A stretch of 64,000 nucleotides of DNA from an uncultured Fidelibacterota bacterium (GCA_913043235.1 CAJWLO010000012.1:1-64000); one strand, 5' to 3'; shown: positions 23,213 through 32,628, counted from the first letter of the stretch. Program-made: numbers and translations. Notes: generated by a model from the letters alone, not told the origin.

Positions 23213-24217
23213 TTAGATTACCTGAAATCCATGGGCATAAGGGTCATCTTCTTCATCAATGATGATCTGGTTATACCCGTATACTTTAGCCCAACCTTCA
23301 ATGCTTGGAACAATGGCATCAAATTCACCCACTTTAGTTTTTGATTCGATGCGACCAATAAATTGGCTGCTGATAATACTTTCGTGTACAAATTGTGCTT
23401 CCGGTGCTAATTGCCTCTTTGCCACCCATTGGGCCATACGGGCAGACGTACCGGTACCACAAGGAGATCGGTCGATAGCCTTTTCACCATAAAAAACTGC
23501 ATTACGAGCGGTAGCATTGGGGGCCTTAGTATCACCACACCATAGAATATGAATGCATTTATTGATCCGATCATCTTCAGGGTGAACAAATGAATACTCC
23601 TGGTTCAGTTTGATTCGGATCTCACGGCTGAATGTGCCCAGATCACCTGCAGTATAATTATCAATGCCGCTGAAATTCTCCTGCATATCTACAATAGCAT
23701 AGAAATTGCCACCATAGGATACATCAATCTTAAGGGGTCCCAAATGGGAAGATTTAATTCCCAAATCTCGCGCATATAGGAATGAGGGCACATTTACAAT
23801 CTTGACTGAACTGACCTTATCCCCCTTCATGACATAATGGGCATCTACTCTACCAGCGGGTGTCTCCAAAATCACAACCCCTTCTGTTTTAGGGGTGACC
23901 AATCCCTCCTGAATCATCATCGTAACTGTCCCAATCGTGCCATGGCCGCACATGGGCAAACAGCCACTGGTCTCAATAAATAGAATACCAATATCAAATT
24001 CGTCACTACTGGGTTCATACAAAAAACTACCAGACATAATATCGTGGCCTCTTGGTTCGAACATGAGTCCCCTGAGGATCCAATCATATTCTGCCATGAA
24101 GTGTTGTCGTTTATCCAGCATGGTCTTCCCTTCGAGCTTGGGTCCTCCGGACTTGATCAAGCGAATTGGGTTGCCGCAGGTATGAGCATCAATACAATCA
24201 AAAACGTACCTACCCAT
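23213..24217 (-). CDS. 4-hydroxyproline 2-epimerase (proline racemase family)
   Basis: Both catalytic Cys residues are present: 'PMCGHGTIGTV' (about residue 90) and 'DRSPCGTGTSARMA' (about residue 250). This excludes the trans-3-hydroxyproline dehydratase subgroup, in which the first Cys is replaced. The opening 'IDAHTCGNPIRLI' is typical for hydroxyproline epimerases. It interconverts trans-4-hydroxy-L-proline and cis-4-hydroxy-D-proline. The start overlaps the last base of the dehydrogenase gene upstream (24217), so it is part of the same operon. Confidence 0.92.
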   Translation of the reverse strand: MGRYVFDCIDAHTCGNPIRLIKSGGPKLEGKTMLDKRQHFMAEYDWILRGLMFEPRGHDIMSGSFLYEPSSDEFDIGILFIETSGCLPMCGHGTIGTVTMMIQEGLVTPKTEGVVILETPAGRVDAHYVMKGDKVSSVKIVNVPSFLYARDLGIKSSHLGPLKIDVSYGGNFYAIVDMQENFSGIDNYTAGDLGTFSREIRIKLNQEYSFVHPEDDRINKCIHILWCGDTKAPNATARNAVFYGEKAIDRSPCGTGTSARMAQWVAKRQLAPEAQFVHESIISSQFIGRIESKTKVGEFDAIVPSIEGWAKVYGYNQIIIDEEDDPYAHGFQVI

Positions 24218-25785
24218 TAACTATCCTTAGACAAATTTCCATTTACTAGCCGCCAGATATTCATAGGATTACTGTCTTGTAATTCACGAGGTAATTTTTC
24301 CTGAGGCCAAGATTGAAATGCAATAGGTCGTACGAATCGTTTAATGGCTCCAGTTCCCACAGAAGTAAATCGCGCATCAGACGCAGCAGGGTAAGGTCCT
24401 CCATGCTGCATGGATGGACAAACTTCTACTCCGGTAGGCACCCCATTATAAATGATGCGTCCTACTTTACTTTCCATAGTTTCGATGGCAAGTTGATATT
24501 GTTCTAGCTCATCTTTAGATCCAATCACAGAACCAGTGAGCTGTCCGCCAAGTGATCCAATGGCTGCTTCCAATTCGGCATTATCTTTGCACTTCACCAC
24601 CATACTAAATGGTCCAAATACTTCTGTCGCTAACTCAGGGTCCGCTAAAAATGTCTGTCCTGAAACAGAGGCCAACGTGGGTTGTCCCATATTTGGGCCA
24701 TCACCATTTTCGGATCGCGCTTCTACGGTAATTCCCTGTTGTGATAAAGTGGCTTCAACCCCATCTTGATACGACTTGCAAATCCGTTCTGTCAGCATCA
24801 CACCTGATTCTAATTGTGACAAGGCAGCACCAAGCATCTGAACAAAGTGGTCGAGGCCCGATCCGGCTGTACTAATGATGAGTCCAGGATTCGTGCAAAA
24901 CTGCCCCACGCCCATGGTAATGGATCCTGCCAACATGTCTGCAGTTTCTGAGTTGAATGCACTGGGCAAAAGCAATACAGGATTGACACTCCCCATTTCT
25001 GCAAAAAAAGGAATGGGTTCGGGGCGCTGGTTGGCCAAATCAAAAAGGGTTCTGCCGGCCTGTTCAGAACCAGTGAAACCTGCAGCCTTAATGCCAGGGT
25101 GCTGAATAAGACCTTGCCCCACAATTTTTCCTGAACCGTGGAGCAACGAAAATACACCATGGGGCATACCCGTTCTTTTTGCTGCTTTTACAATTGCTTC
25201 ACCGATCATTGCACTGGTGCCAGGATGGGCACCGTGGGCCTTTACAATAACGGGGTTACCACCCGCCAGTGCCGATGCGGTGTCGCCACCAGCCGTTGAA
25301 AAAGCCAGCGGGAAATTACTGGCAGCAAAAACGACTACAGGACCCATGGGTACCAACATACGCCGTAAATCCGGTTTGGGAACGGGCGCACGATCCTTTT
25401 GGGCGGTATCAATGGTGGCTTCAAGCCATGACCCTTCAGAAATAAGATCTGCAAACATTCTCAATTGACCGGTGGTTCTGCCTCGTTCACCAATAATCCG
25501 TGCTTCAGGTAACCCCGATTCGGCACAGCATCTTTCCACAAGTGTATCGCCAAGATTTTCAATCTCTTCTGCGATAGCGTTGAGGAATTCAGCTTTTTCT
25601 TTACCAGACATTTTTCCATAAACGACTGCAGCATCCTGAGCGGACGTGACTGCTTGATTCACTTCATCTATGGTGGCACCGGGGAATTGACCGGACAGGG
25701 CTTCACCCGTTGCAGGGTTCATTCCAGTGGTAAAAGTATCACCGCGACCGCTGGTGGAAAATCCAATTAAATTTAATTCAATCAT
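24217..25785 (-). CDS. 2-oxoglutarate semialdehyde (2,5-dioxovalerate) dehydrogenase
   Basis: The NADP-type aldehyde dehydrogenase has the catalytic Cys in 'GQFCTNPGLI', the catalytic Asn in 'ASNFPLAFS' and Glu in 'AEMGSVNPVLL'. The 'FCTNPG' signature and 522-aa length match the KGSADH-III group rather than ordinary ALDHs. It oxidises 2-oxoglutarate semialdehyde to 2-oxoglutarate, the last step of hydroxyproline breakdown. It lies between the epimerase and the deaminase genes. Confidence 0.92.
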   Translation of the reverse strand: MIELNLIGFSTSGRGDTFTTGMNPATGEALSGQFPGATIDEVNQAVTSAQDAAVVYGKMSGKEKAEFLNAIAEEIENLGDTLVERCCAESGLPEARIIGERGRTTGQLRMFADLISEGSWLEATIDTAQKDRAPVPKPDLRRMLVPMGPVVVFAASNFPLAFSTAGGDTASALAGGNPVIVKAHGAHPGTSAMIGEAIVKAAKRTGMPHGVFSLLHGSGKIVGQGLIQHPGIKAAGFTGSEQAGRTLFDLANQRPEPIPFFAEMGSVNPVLLLPSAFNSETADMLAGSITMGVGQFCTNPGLIISTAGSGLDHFVQMLGAALSQLESGVMLTERICKSYQDGVEATLSQQGITVEARSENGDGPNMGQPTLASVSGQTFLADPELATEVFGPFSMVVKCKDNAELEAAIGSLGGQLTGSVIGSKDELEQYQLAIETMESKVGRIIYNGVPTGVEVCPSMQHGGPYPAASDARFTSVGTGAIKRFVRPIAFQSWPQEKLPRELQDSNPMNIWRLVNGNLSKDS

Positions 25786-25793
25786 AATACGTA

Positions 25794-26699
25794 CTAAATC
25801 GCCGGCATGACTGGCCGGGAAGCCAATGCAGAATCAATAATATTTTGGACACTAACCCGTTCTTCACCGACCAATGGCAGGCGCGGCGGACGGACATTTT
25901 CTGTACCAATTCCGGTGGCCACTTCTGCCAGTTTAATATTTTGAACCAGCTTTGGATGTATATCCAATTCAAGGAGGGGCATGAACCAGCGATAAATTTC
26001 TGTTGCTTCTGCAATCCGGTTTTGTTTCACCAATTCATAGATTACCACGGTCTCTCTGGGGAAAGCATCTACGAGTCCAGCTACCCAGCCATCTGCACCG
26101 AGAGCCAGTTCCTCCAATGCCAGTGTATCCACACCACAGAGTATCTTTATATCATCACCAAATGCATTCCGCATTCGGGTTACATTAGTCACATCCCGTG
26201 TGGATTCTTTCGTTGCCTCGATGGTATCCAATTTTAACAATGCTTCAAACATGGGAATCGTAATTTCAATTTTGTAATCGTAAGGGTTGTTGTAGGTCAT
26301 GATGGGCAAATCACATGATGTGGCCACCGCTTCATAAAAGGCGACCGTTTCACGGTCATCAGATAGATAACGCATGGGAGGCAGCATCATGAGCCCATTG
26401 GCGCCATTCTGTTGCGCATTTTGGGCAGCCGTAACGGCTTCTGCTGTGGATTGTTCCGCGATATTCATAATCACAGGAATACGGTTGTTCACATGATCCA
26501 CCCCAGCTTTTAATAGTTCTACTTTTTCATTTTGAGTCAAGGTACTTGCTTCACCAAGACTGCCACCAATCACACATCCGTGAATACCTGCTTTAATCTG
26601 GTACTCAATATTGTTTAGAAATGTAGGAATATCTAATTGGTCCTCATCCGTAAATTTTGTTGTTAGGGCCGGATATACACCTTTCCAATCTGGTTTCAT
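25794..26699 (-). CDS. Pyrroline-4-hydroxy-2-carboxylate deaminase (DapA family)
   Basis: A DHDPS/NAL-type TIM barrel: 'GVYPALTTKFTDEDQLD' opens it, 'GSLGEASTLTQNEKVEL' is the substrate-carboxylate loop, 'TYNNPYDYKIEI' carries the Tyr, and 'IEATKESTRDV' holds the Schiff-base Lys. Within the hydroxyproline operon it should deaminate pyrroline-4-hydroxy-2-carboxylate to 2-oxoglutarate semialdehyde. It is the first gene of the minus-strand operon 26699-21959, and its 5' region (26700-26814) holds the promoter together with that of the divergent small gene. Confidence 0.9.
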   Translation of the reverse strand: MKPDWKGVYPALTTKFTDEDQLDIPTFLNNIEYQIKAGIHGCVIGGSLGEASTLTQNEKVELLKAGVDHVNNRIPVIMNIAEQSTAEAVTAAQNAQQNGANGLMMLPPMRYLSDDRETVAFYEAVATSCDLPIMTYNNPYDYKIEITIPMFEALLKLDTIEATKESTRDVTNVTRMRNAFGDDIKILCGVDTLALEELALGADGWVAGLVDAFPRETVVIYELVKQNRIAEATEIYRWFMPLLELDIHPKLVQNIKLAEVATGIGTENVRPPRLPLVGEERVSVQNIIDSALASRPVMPAI

Positions 26700-26803
26700 T
26701 AAAAATCCTTCTAATTATTAGTTGATAACAACGTGTTAATTAAGTATTTACCTGGTCATAAATTTATAAGAAAAAGAGAATATAAAGGATGAAAATTGCA
26801 TCC

Positions 26804-26811
26804 TATATTTC
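26804..26811 (+). promoter_or_regulatory. TAnnTTTC -7-like box of the 61-aa gene
   Basis: TATATTTC ends 3 nt before ATG 26815. This is the same box-to-start distance as in the 1-7.4 kb array, with a final C in place of G as in module P5. It indicates that leaderless promoters also occur in ordinary chromosome here. Confidence 0.4.
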
Positions 26812-26814
26812 ATT

Positions 26815-27000
26815 ATGAAAACCAGCTTACTTTTTCTAATTATTGCCTCTATTCCCATGATCGATATATTGATATCTTTCAAAACAGATCAATACCCCAA
26901 AACAATGCCAAAAACCAAAGTAGGACGCAGTATGTTCGCTTTATTCGCCACAGCAGCATGGATTACGGCTTTGGTATTCACCATTATAGATTATTTTTAA
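26815..27000 (+). CDS. Small two-TM membrane protein, 61 aa
   Basis: The sequence starts 'MKTSLLFLIIASIPMIDILI' and ends 'ATAAWITALVFTIIDYF', giving two hydrophobic helices joined by a basic loop ('PKTMPKTKVGRS'). There is no SD; the start follows a TATATTTC box by 3 nt. The plus-strand frame 26796-27008 overlapping it is a shadow. It precedes the exported amidohydrolase by 60 nt. The function is unknown. Confidence 0.6.
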   Translation: MKTSLLFLIIASIPMIDILISFKTDQYPKTMPKTKVGRSMFALFATAAWITALVFTIIDYF

Positions 27001-27060
27001 TTCCTTGACCAATTCACTCCGTAATGCATATCATCTAATGGTAATTTGAAGGAGGTAAAT

Positions 27061-28650
27061 ATGAAATTACGCTACTTGGCCACTTTTCTATTGGCCATCT
27101 TAACAATTGTTTATGCGCAACTGGAAAAGGTAGAGCATAAGCCCAAACCCACCAGCATGGTAGATTTTGGAGATCTAGCAGCCGGTCCTTATGAAAAACT
27201 GGTGATTCGAAATGTTATGGTAATCCCTGGGCATGGAGGTCCAGCCACTGGTCCTTATGATATTTTGGTAACGGGAAATGTAATCGCGGACATGAAGCGA
27301 CACGATCCCAAGGAACCAGATCGAATGAAAGGGAACCGAGTTATTCAAGGGGACAACCTATTTGTTATGCCGGGGATGCTGAATCTTCACTTACATCTTC
27401 GAAATGAAAAATTGCCTTTGGATTACATATTCTATATGCAGTTGGCTACCGGCGTAACCTCCATAGGACCTGCAGAAGAAGGCCGCGTTCAAAATATTCT
27501 TGAAGCAGAACGAAATAATGAAGTCATTTCACCCCGCCTTTTCCCTCTCTATGGCTGGGGAAGTAAAACCGATTTTGAACAAGAATATATCATGGATCCT
27601 GCCAATGCAGACAAGGTAGCAAAAAAGATGATTAAAAATGGCGTCAGGCAAGTATACATTAATAACCTGTGCTGGAACCCTACTATGTTTGGGGCGGCAG
27701 CCAAAGCCATTGAAAAGGCAGGAGGCATAACAGCCGTTCATATTCAACCTTCATCTACATCGCAGGTAAATGCCTTAGATGCGGCACGATTGGGAGTAAC
27801 TATGATTGTCCATCACTACGGTTATGCAGAATCGGCTCTTAATCGAGGTGTGATGAATTATCCTGTAGACTATAACTATCTAGATGAAAATATCAGATTT
27901 AGGGAAGCAGCCCAAGTATGGATCGAAGCAGGAGAAAATCCAGAAACTCGCCATCGGCTACTGAATGATATTGCTGATTCATTGGTCTATTATGGTGTAA
28001 CAATGCAGCCTAATCGGGCAACATACGAAGCTAACCGAGATATTGTTCGTGCCCATGGTCTCCCATGGCATGAAAAGTATACCCATCAAGCACTATGGGA
28101 AATGCACCTACCCAGTCCCCATATGCATGCATCCTTCCAATATAATTGGACTTCACTGGATGAATATCGATGGCATTATATGTATGATCTATGGGGTGAT
28201 CTAATATTCGAATTCAATAAGCGTGGCGGCAGAGTGGCCTATGGTACAGATGATAACTACCAATGGTCCACAGGCGGTTTTGGAAATATCCGTGAACTGC
28301 AATTGGTTTTAGAATCAGGGATGCATCCATTAGAAGTACTCCAGTCAGCAACACACAATAGTGCCCAGACAATCCTTGAGCCGAAGCTTGGAATGATTCA
28401 GAAGGGATATATCGCTGATATATTGGTAGTTGATGGATCTCCAGCGGAGAATTTCCGTTATCTTTACCCCTTCGGAGCTATTAATATGAATCCGGATAAT
28501 GAAGAAATGTACCGCACTCAGGGTATCATTCACACAATCAAAGATGGTGTTGTATTTGAGAATAAGAATCTAATGCGAGAAGTAGAACGTATCGTGAAGG
28601 AATCCAAGAAAGATGCAGGAACAGACATTGTAACGGAACCATTCAAATAA
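27061..28650 (+). CDS. Exported amidohydrolase (imidazolonepropionase/prolidase-like)
   Basis: ATG 27061 has a strong GGAGG SD and gives the signal peptide 'MKLRYLATFLLAILTIVYAQ'. The metal-dependent amidohydrolase fold shows HxH in 'MLNLHLHLRNEK', further His in 'TAVHIQPSS' and 'MIVHHYGYAE', and the terminal Asp in 'VAYGTDDNYQWSTGG'. The C-terminal beta-sandwich begins 'LGMIQKGYIADILVVDGSP'. Periplasmic members often cleave Xaa-Pro or other peptide-like amides. It is followed by a strong terminator and then nhaC. Confidence 0.9.
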   Translation: MKLRYLATFLLAILTIVYAQLEKVEHKPKPTSMVDFGDLAAGPYEKLVIRNVMVIPGHGGPATGPYDILVTGNVIADMKRHDPKEPDRMKGNRVIQGDNLFVMPGMLNLHLHLRNEKLPLDYIFYMQLATGVTSIGPAEEGRVQNILEAERNNEVISPRLFPLYGWGSKTDFEQEYIMDPANADKVAKKMIKNGVRQVYINNLCWNPTMFGAAAKAIEKAGGITAVHIQPSSTSQVNALDAARLGVTMIVHHYGYAESALNRGVMNYPVDYNYLDENIRFREAAQVWIEAGENPETRHRLLNDIADSLVYYGVTMQPNRATYEANRDIVRAHGLPWHEKYTHQALWEMHLPSPHMHASFQYNWTSLDEYRWHYMYDLWGDLIFEFNKRGGRVAYGTDDNYQWSTGGFGNIRELQLVLESGMHPLEVLQSATHNSAQTILEPKLGMIQKGYIADILVVDGSPAENFRYLYPFGAINMNPDNEEMYRTQGIIHTIKDGVVFENKNLMREVERIVKESKKDAGTDIVTEPFK

Positions 28651-28676
28651 ATTAAACAAACGAAACCAATTTTATT

Positions 28677-28710
28677 AACTGCCCCAATAAATTATGGGGC
28701 AGTTTTATTT
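28677..28710 (+). terminator. Intrinsic terminator after the amidohydrolase
   Basis: AACTGCCCCA and TGGGGCAGTT form a perfect 10-bp stem with an 8-nt loop, followed by TTATTTT, 27 nt after the stop codon. Confidence 0.9.
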
Positions 28711-28719
28711 TGAGACATT

Positions 28720-30150
28720 ATGTATAACCAAAAATCCCTCTCCTTTTTCCAAACCATTCTCCCCATTCTATTCTTGGGGGGGCTCATCGTTTACGGCATG
28801 GTGCTTCGGCCCAAGGTCTTTGGCCAATCTGGTTTCCCTCTAGAAGTGACCTTTATGCTGGCAGCGGTTTTTGCCATTGGCGAACTCATGATCTTGGGTT
28901 TTACCTGGGGGGATATCCATCATGCCATCATTAAAAAACTGGCCCGTGGATTTCCTGCCATCCTGATCTTATTTTCAATTGGGGTGATCATCGGAACATG
29001 GATGGTCAGCGGTACTATTCCCATGCTAATCTATTACGGTATACGACTTATCAATCCGGCCTATATTTATCTTCTAGCATTCTTAATTCCCATTATTTTC
29101 TCTACATTAACCGGTACTTCCTGGGGGTCCATTGGTACTATAGGGGTAGTCATTATCGGAATTGCTGCAGTTATAGGTGCAAATCTTGGCATTACTGCCG
29201 GTGCCATTGTGGGTGGGGCATTCTTTGGAGATAAACTTTCGCCCTTATCTGACACAACAAATCTTGCGGCCATGGCCACGGATGTGGATATATATGATCA
29301 TATTCGATCCATGATGGTGACCACTCTCCCTTCTGCTATCATTGCGGGAACAATCTATTTTATTCTGGGATTTGTCTATCCACCAACCGGGAGTGAAATT
29401 GACACTCAACAGACAGGTCCCACATTGAATGCCATTGCATCGATGTTCAATTTCAATGGATCACTATTAATTCCACCTATCATTGTTTTGATTGGCTCTA
29501 TTCGGAAGATGGCCACCCTCCCCACATTGTTAACATCATCTATGTCTGCTGTATTGTTGGCCTTGATTTTTCAGCCTTATTCTTCTGCGGATGTCATGGC
29601 CGCCATCCATAAAGGTTTTGATACAAATATGGCATTTTGGGTGAACGATGTCCCCGCAAACATTCATACTTTATTCACACGGGGCGGACTGTATGAATTA
29701 AATGAGGCCATTATTTTCTCCATCATGGTATTTGTTTTCATCGGCACCATTGATCTCATTGATGCCATGCCCACCATTGTAGATCGTGTGTTTGGATTCA
29801 TCAAATCTCGTTCATCCCTCATCGTGTCCTCTCTGTTTGCCACGGCTTTTACCAATGGAATTACGTCGAATCAATCCGCCACCAGTTTCATTATTGGGGA
29901 TGCTTTTGGGAAGCGCTATGATCAAAGTGGTGTGAGCAGGAAGGTTTTATCCCGATCCATTGAAGATTATGGTACCATGTTTGAGAGTCTTGTTCCATGG
30001 CATGCCACGGCAATTTTTCTCACCACCACTTTAGGCGTAGCCTACGGGGATTACTGGCACTGGCAGTTGCTGTCCTTGATCAATTTGGTCATGGCGCCTG
30101 CTTTGGCTATTATAGGTAAAGGGTGTTTTTACGAGGAAAATAAAACATGA
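28720..30150 (+). CDS. nhaC: Na+/H+ antiporter NhaC
   Basis: This 476-aa membrane protein has about 12 hydrophobic segments. 'SGTIPMLIYYGIRLINPAYI', 'GTSWGSIGTIGVVIIGIA' and 'GDKLSPLSDTTNLAA' are the NhaC family signatures. It exchanges sodium for protons at the inner membrane; some family members instead carry malate/lactate or amino acids. There is no SD ahead of the ATG, and the gene starts only 10 nt after the terminator, so a promoter must overlap that hairpin or transcription reads through. Confidence 0.92.
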   Translation: MYNQKSLSFFQTILPILFLGGLIVYGMVLRPKVFGQSGFPLEVTFMLAAVFAIGELMILGFTWGDIHHAIIKKLARGFPAILILFSIGVIIGTWMVSGTIPMLIYYGIRLINPAYIYLLAFLIPIIFSTLTGTSWGSIGTIGVVIIGIAAVIGANLGITAGAIVGGAFFGDKLSPLSDTTNLAAMATDVDIYDHIRSMMVTTLPSAIIAGTIYFILGFVYPPTGSEIDTQQTGPTLNAIASMFNFNGSLLIPPIIVLIGSIRKMATLPTLLTSSMSAVLLALIFQPYSSADVMAAIHKGFDTNMAFWVNDVPANIHTLFTRGGLYELNEAIIFSIMVFVFIGTIDLIDAMPTIVDRVFGFIKSRSSLIVSSLFATAFTNGITSNQSATSFIIGDAFGKRYDQSGVSRKVLSRSIEDYGTMFESLVPWHATAIFLTTTLGVAYGDYWHWQLLSLINLVMAPALAIIGKGCFYEENKT

Positions 30151-30172
30151 AGGGTTGGTATTAAATTAAAAT

Positions 30173-30200
30173 GTAGAGGCTAAGCATGCCTAGCCTTTAC
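30173..30200. repeat. REP-like palindrome copy 2
   Basis: GTAGAGGCTA and TAGCCTTTAC (one mismatch) surround AGCATGCC. It lies between the convergent genes nhaC and the class V aminotransferase. Confidence 0.65.
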
Positions 30201-30218
30201 GATACGCAGCGGTATACT

Positions 30219-31394
30219 TTACAAAAACGTCTTCAAGGTCTTCAATAAATAATCCACATCTGCGTCTGTGTTATACCCATTAATGGATACCCGGAAACCA
30301 CTCTGACCATCCGGCGCCATGGTAGGCATTTCAATACCATGATCATGGTATAATGTTTCTTTAAATGCTACTGCATTATCAGATGGAAATAAAATCGTCG
30401 CCATCTGCCCCAACCAATCATCGGGACATATTTTAGGCAATCCCGTCATGGCCGTTACCTCATCCCGGATAGATCGCACCGTCTCCATAGATCGCTGCCG
30501 CACATCATCCCAATCATAGTCCGCCTGAAACTTGATCGCTTCGGGAACGGTGAAAAAGGCCGACATATCCCGAGTACCCTGCCACTGAAACACATTAATA
30601 AACCGACTCTCACCAGGTAATTGGGTGGAATCCTTAAATGCATCATACTCCTCGCCCCAGCCCCAACTTTTTACCATAGGCTGAATCCCATCCTGCAGTT
30701 TCCGTTTCACATAAAGGAATGAATTTCCTTTGGGGCAGCACAACCATTTATGGAGAGCACCTGTATAATAATCCGGATCTAATTCACGAATATTCAATGG
30801 AATGTGGGCCGGCACATGAGCGCCGTCAATGATTGTACAAATACCTCTAGCTTTTGCTTCGGCCATGATTTCTGGAATGGGCAAAATCATCCCCGTGCTA
30901 CTTGTAATCTGACTGATAAAAATGTATCGTGTATTTTTTGATGCATGGTTCCAGAATTCTTTGCAAAAAGTATCCGTATCCACAACTGGAAGTGTCATCT
31001 CTGCCTGAATATATTTGTATCCCCGCTGTTCTGCATCATAGACCCACATTCGATCGCAAGAACCGTATTCTAAATTGGTGGTAAGGACTTCATCTCCAGA
31101 CTGAAGGTCTAGATTATGGATCACGTGAGCGACAGCATGGGTAGGGTTATGGACGAAAATCACATCTTCCTTATGACAGTTGATATAATCTCCAAGGGCT
31201 TCCCGGGACCGTTCTAAGAATTCGTAGACTTTCTCTTGCATAAATTGAACAGGTTGAGTCTCTAGATCTGTCTGGTACTGCTGATAAGCTTTAAATACAG
31301 GTTTTGGGCAAGCACCATAGGAACCATGGTTCAGAAAAGTGATTTCTGGATCAAGCATGAATTGACTTTTTAATGCCGTTGGGAAATTATCCAT
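30219..31394 (-). CDS. Class V aminotransferase (isopenicillin-N epimerase/cysteine desulfurase-like)
   Basis: The 391-aa protein opens 'PEITFLNHGSYGACPKPVF', typical for the isopenicillin-N-epimerase-like group. 'VHNPTHAVAHVIHNLDLQSG' and 'TIIDGAHVPAHIPLNI' hold PLP contacts (Asp-x-Ala-His), and the Schiff-base Lys is in 'YTGALHKWLCCPKG'. It is PLP-dependent with an unknown substrate. The start overlaps the stop of a DUF983-like gene upstream by 8 nt. Confidence 0.88.
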   Translation of the reverse strand: MDNFPTALKSQFMLDPEITFLNHGSYGACPKPVFKAYQQYQTDLETQPVQFMQEKVYEFLERSREALGDYINCHKEDVIFVHNPTHAVAHVIHNLDLQSGDEVLTTNLEYGSCDRMWVYDAEQRGYKYIQAEMTLPVVDTDTFCKEFWNHASKNTRYIFISQITSSTGMILPIPEIMAEAKARGICTIIDGAHVPAHIPLNIRELDPDYYTGALHKWLCCPKGNSFLYVKRKLQDGIQPMVKSWGWGEEYDAFKDSTQLPGESRFINVFQWQGTRDMSAFFTVPEAIKFQADYDWDDVRQRSMETVRSIRDEVTAMTGLPKICPDDWLGQMATILFPSDNAVAFKETLYHDHGIEMPTMAPDGQSGFRVSINGYNTDADVDYLLKTLKTFL

Positions 31395-31737
31395 TTTTTC
31401 TTCCTTCTCGCAGATAATATTCTATTGCCATTGAAATACTGATTCTTTGCGGTGTCAAAAAAATAAATGCAATCAAAAAGATCACTCCAATAATAACTGC
31501 AGATAGAGCTGAAATTATATCAATACCCAAATAGTAGATGGCAATAATTGGAAAGATAAATACTGCCCGATCTATAAATAGTAAAAATCCCCAAGAATCT
31601 CCTGGTTTTTCCACAAATTTTAGACCGCATTTACTGCAAGTTTCATTAATTCTAAAACGACTATGTCTTAGTGTTTTGTTTTCACACTGAGGACACCGCC
31701 CCGCCACGGATCTTGATATACATTTGAATAATTTCAA
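31387..31737 (-). CDS. DUF983-like zinc-ribbon membrane protein
   Basis: The track start lies inside a terminator, so it is wrong. A TTG at 31737 with AAAGAG upstream gives a 116-aa protein. It has a Cys4 zinc ribbon ('GRCPQCENKTLRHSR', 'ETCSKCGLKF') followed by 'PGDSWGFLLFIDRAVFIF' and two membrane helices, the DUF983 arrangement. The function of the family is unknown. It overlaps the aminotransferase gene by 8 nt. Confidence 0.7.
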   Translation of the reverse strand: MKLFKCISRSVAGRCPQCENKTLRHSRFRINETCSKCGLKFVEKPGDSWGFLLFIDRAVFIFPIIAIYYLGIDIISALSAVIIGVIFLIAFIFLTPQRISISMAIEYYLREGRKNG

Positions 31738-31784
31738 ATAATTCTCTTTAGTTGAGGATAAAAAACTAATGCTGTTTGAATAAA

Positions 31785-31815
31785 GAAAAAAGCCCCACAA
31801 AAATGCAGGGCTTTT
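31785..31815 (-). terminator. Bidirectional intrinsic terminator
   Basis: AAAAAGCCC and GGGCTTTTT flank a CACAAAAATGCA loop. It lies 18 nt after the stop of the 31834 gene (minus strand). The sequence recalls array module T, but the stem differs. Confidence 0.8.
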
Positions 31816-31833
31816 TCAAAATAATATAAAAAA

Positions 31834-32574
31834 TTATTTTACCATGGTCTGAACTTCATTGGTAATGCCGTTTGTATACTTTGCGAGTACATCACCAACA
31901 TTTTTTTGGAAACTACCTTTACCGTTTATTCGATCATAATCATCTGCGAATCCATGTGGCAACCCTTGACGGTCACCTTCAAATTCTGTCCAGCTATCAA
32001 AAGGATAAACCAGCATAATATCTCCCAAAGGCGTACGAAAGGCGCTTTTGTAAACCCTTCTTGCAATTTTTGCATCGGTCTTTCTCAAGACATCAGCAAT
32101 CGAAGTCACAGCCTTTTCAACCTCCTGTAAAGCCCTCAGACCACCCTGTTTAACTAAAATTCGTTTCACCAATATATTTTGGCCTACAACTTCATTTTTT
32201 GGATTGTAAGTCATTTTTTCATCACGCACCATAAAGATATGATCTCTTTGTATCGCATACCGTTCTACATTTTTTTCCCAATCACGGATATGATCTTCTG
32301 ATAGATCTGAATCCATATGTGAAAACTTCATTGGGCCTATAGCCCAGCCATAAGTCCCTGAATTGGGCCCTGTATGGTTGTACCATAAATACGCTTTTGA
32401 ACCATTTCCCCCATTATGGTATTTTGCATTATGTTTTTTTACACCGTCTTGAAGTGCCAAATGTTCACCATTTCTTAATTCTAGAACAACTGTATTGAAC
32501 ATGATGTAGTCTTGAGCGAATAATGTTGCACACGTCAAAATAGGGATAAAAATCCCTACAATTCGTTTCATCAT
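31834..32574 (-). CDS. Exported hypothetical protein, 246 aa
   Basis: The signal peptide is 'MKRIVGIFIPILTCATLFAQ'. The body contains 'NTVVLELRNGEHLALQDGVK' with 'KAYLWYNHTGPNSGTYGWA', then a later half with 'RTPLGDIMLVYPFDSWTEFE', suggestive of two dimeric alpha-beta-barrel modules (EthD/ABM-like), as in the next gene upstream. Family assignment is tentative. It has its own terminator at 31785. It probably forms a related pair with 32711-33541. Confidence 0.65.
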   Translation of the reverse strand: MMKRIVGIFIPILTCATLFAQDYIMFNTVVLELRNGEHLALQDGVKKHNAKYHNGGNGSKAYLWYNHTGPNSGTYGWAIGPMKFSHMDSDLSEDHIRDWEKNVERYAIQRDHIFMVRDEKMTYNPKNEVVGQNILVKRILVKQGGLRALQEVEKAVTSIADVLRKTDAKIARRVYKSAFRTPLGDIMLVYPFDSWTEFEGDRQGLPHGFADDYDRINGKGSFQKNVGDVLAKYTNGITNEVQTMVK

Positions 32575-32600
32575 CGTTTACTCCTTTTTGTTAATGGTTT

Positions 32601-32628
32601 GTAGAAGCGAGACATGCCTCTCCCCTAC
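32601..32628. repeat. REP-like palindrome copy 3
   Basis: GTAGAAGCGAG and CTCTCCCCTAC (imperfect) surround ACATGC. It lies between the two exported alpha-beta-barrel-like genes. Confidence 0.55.
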
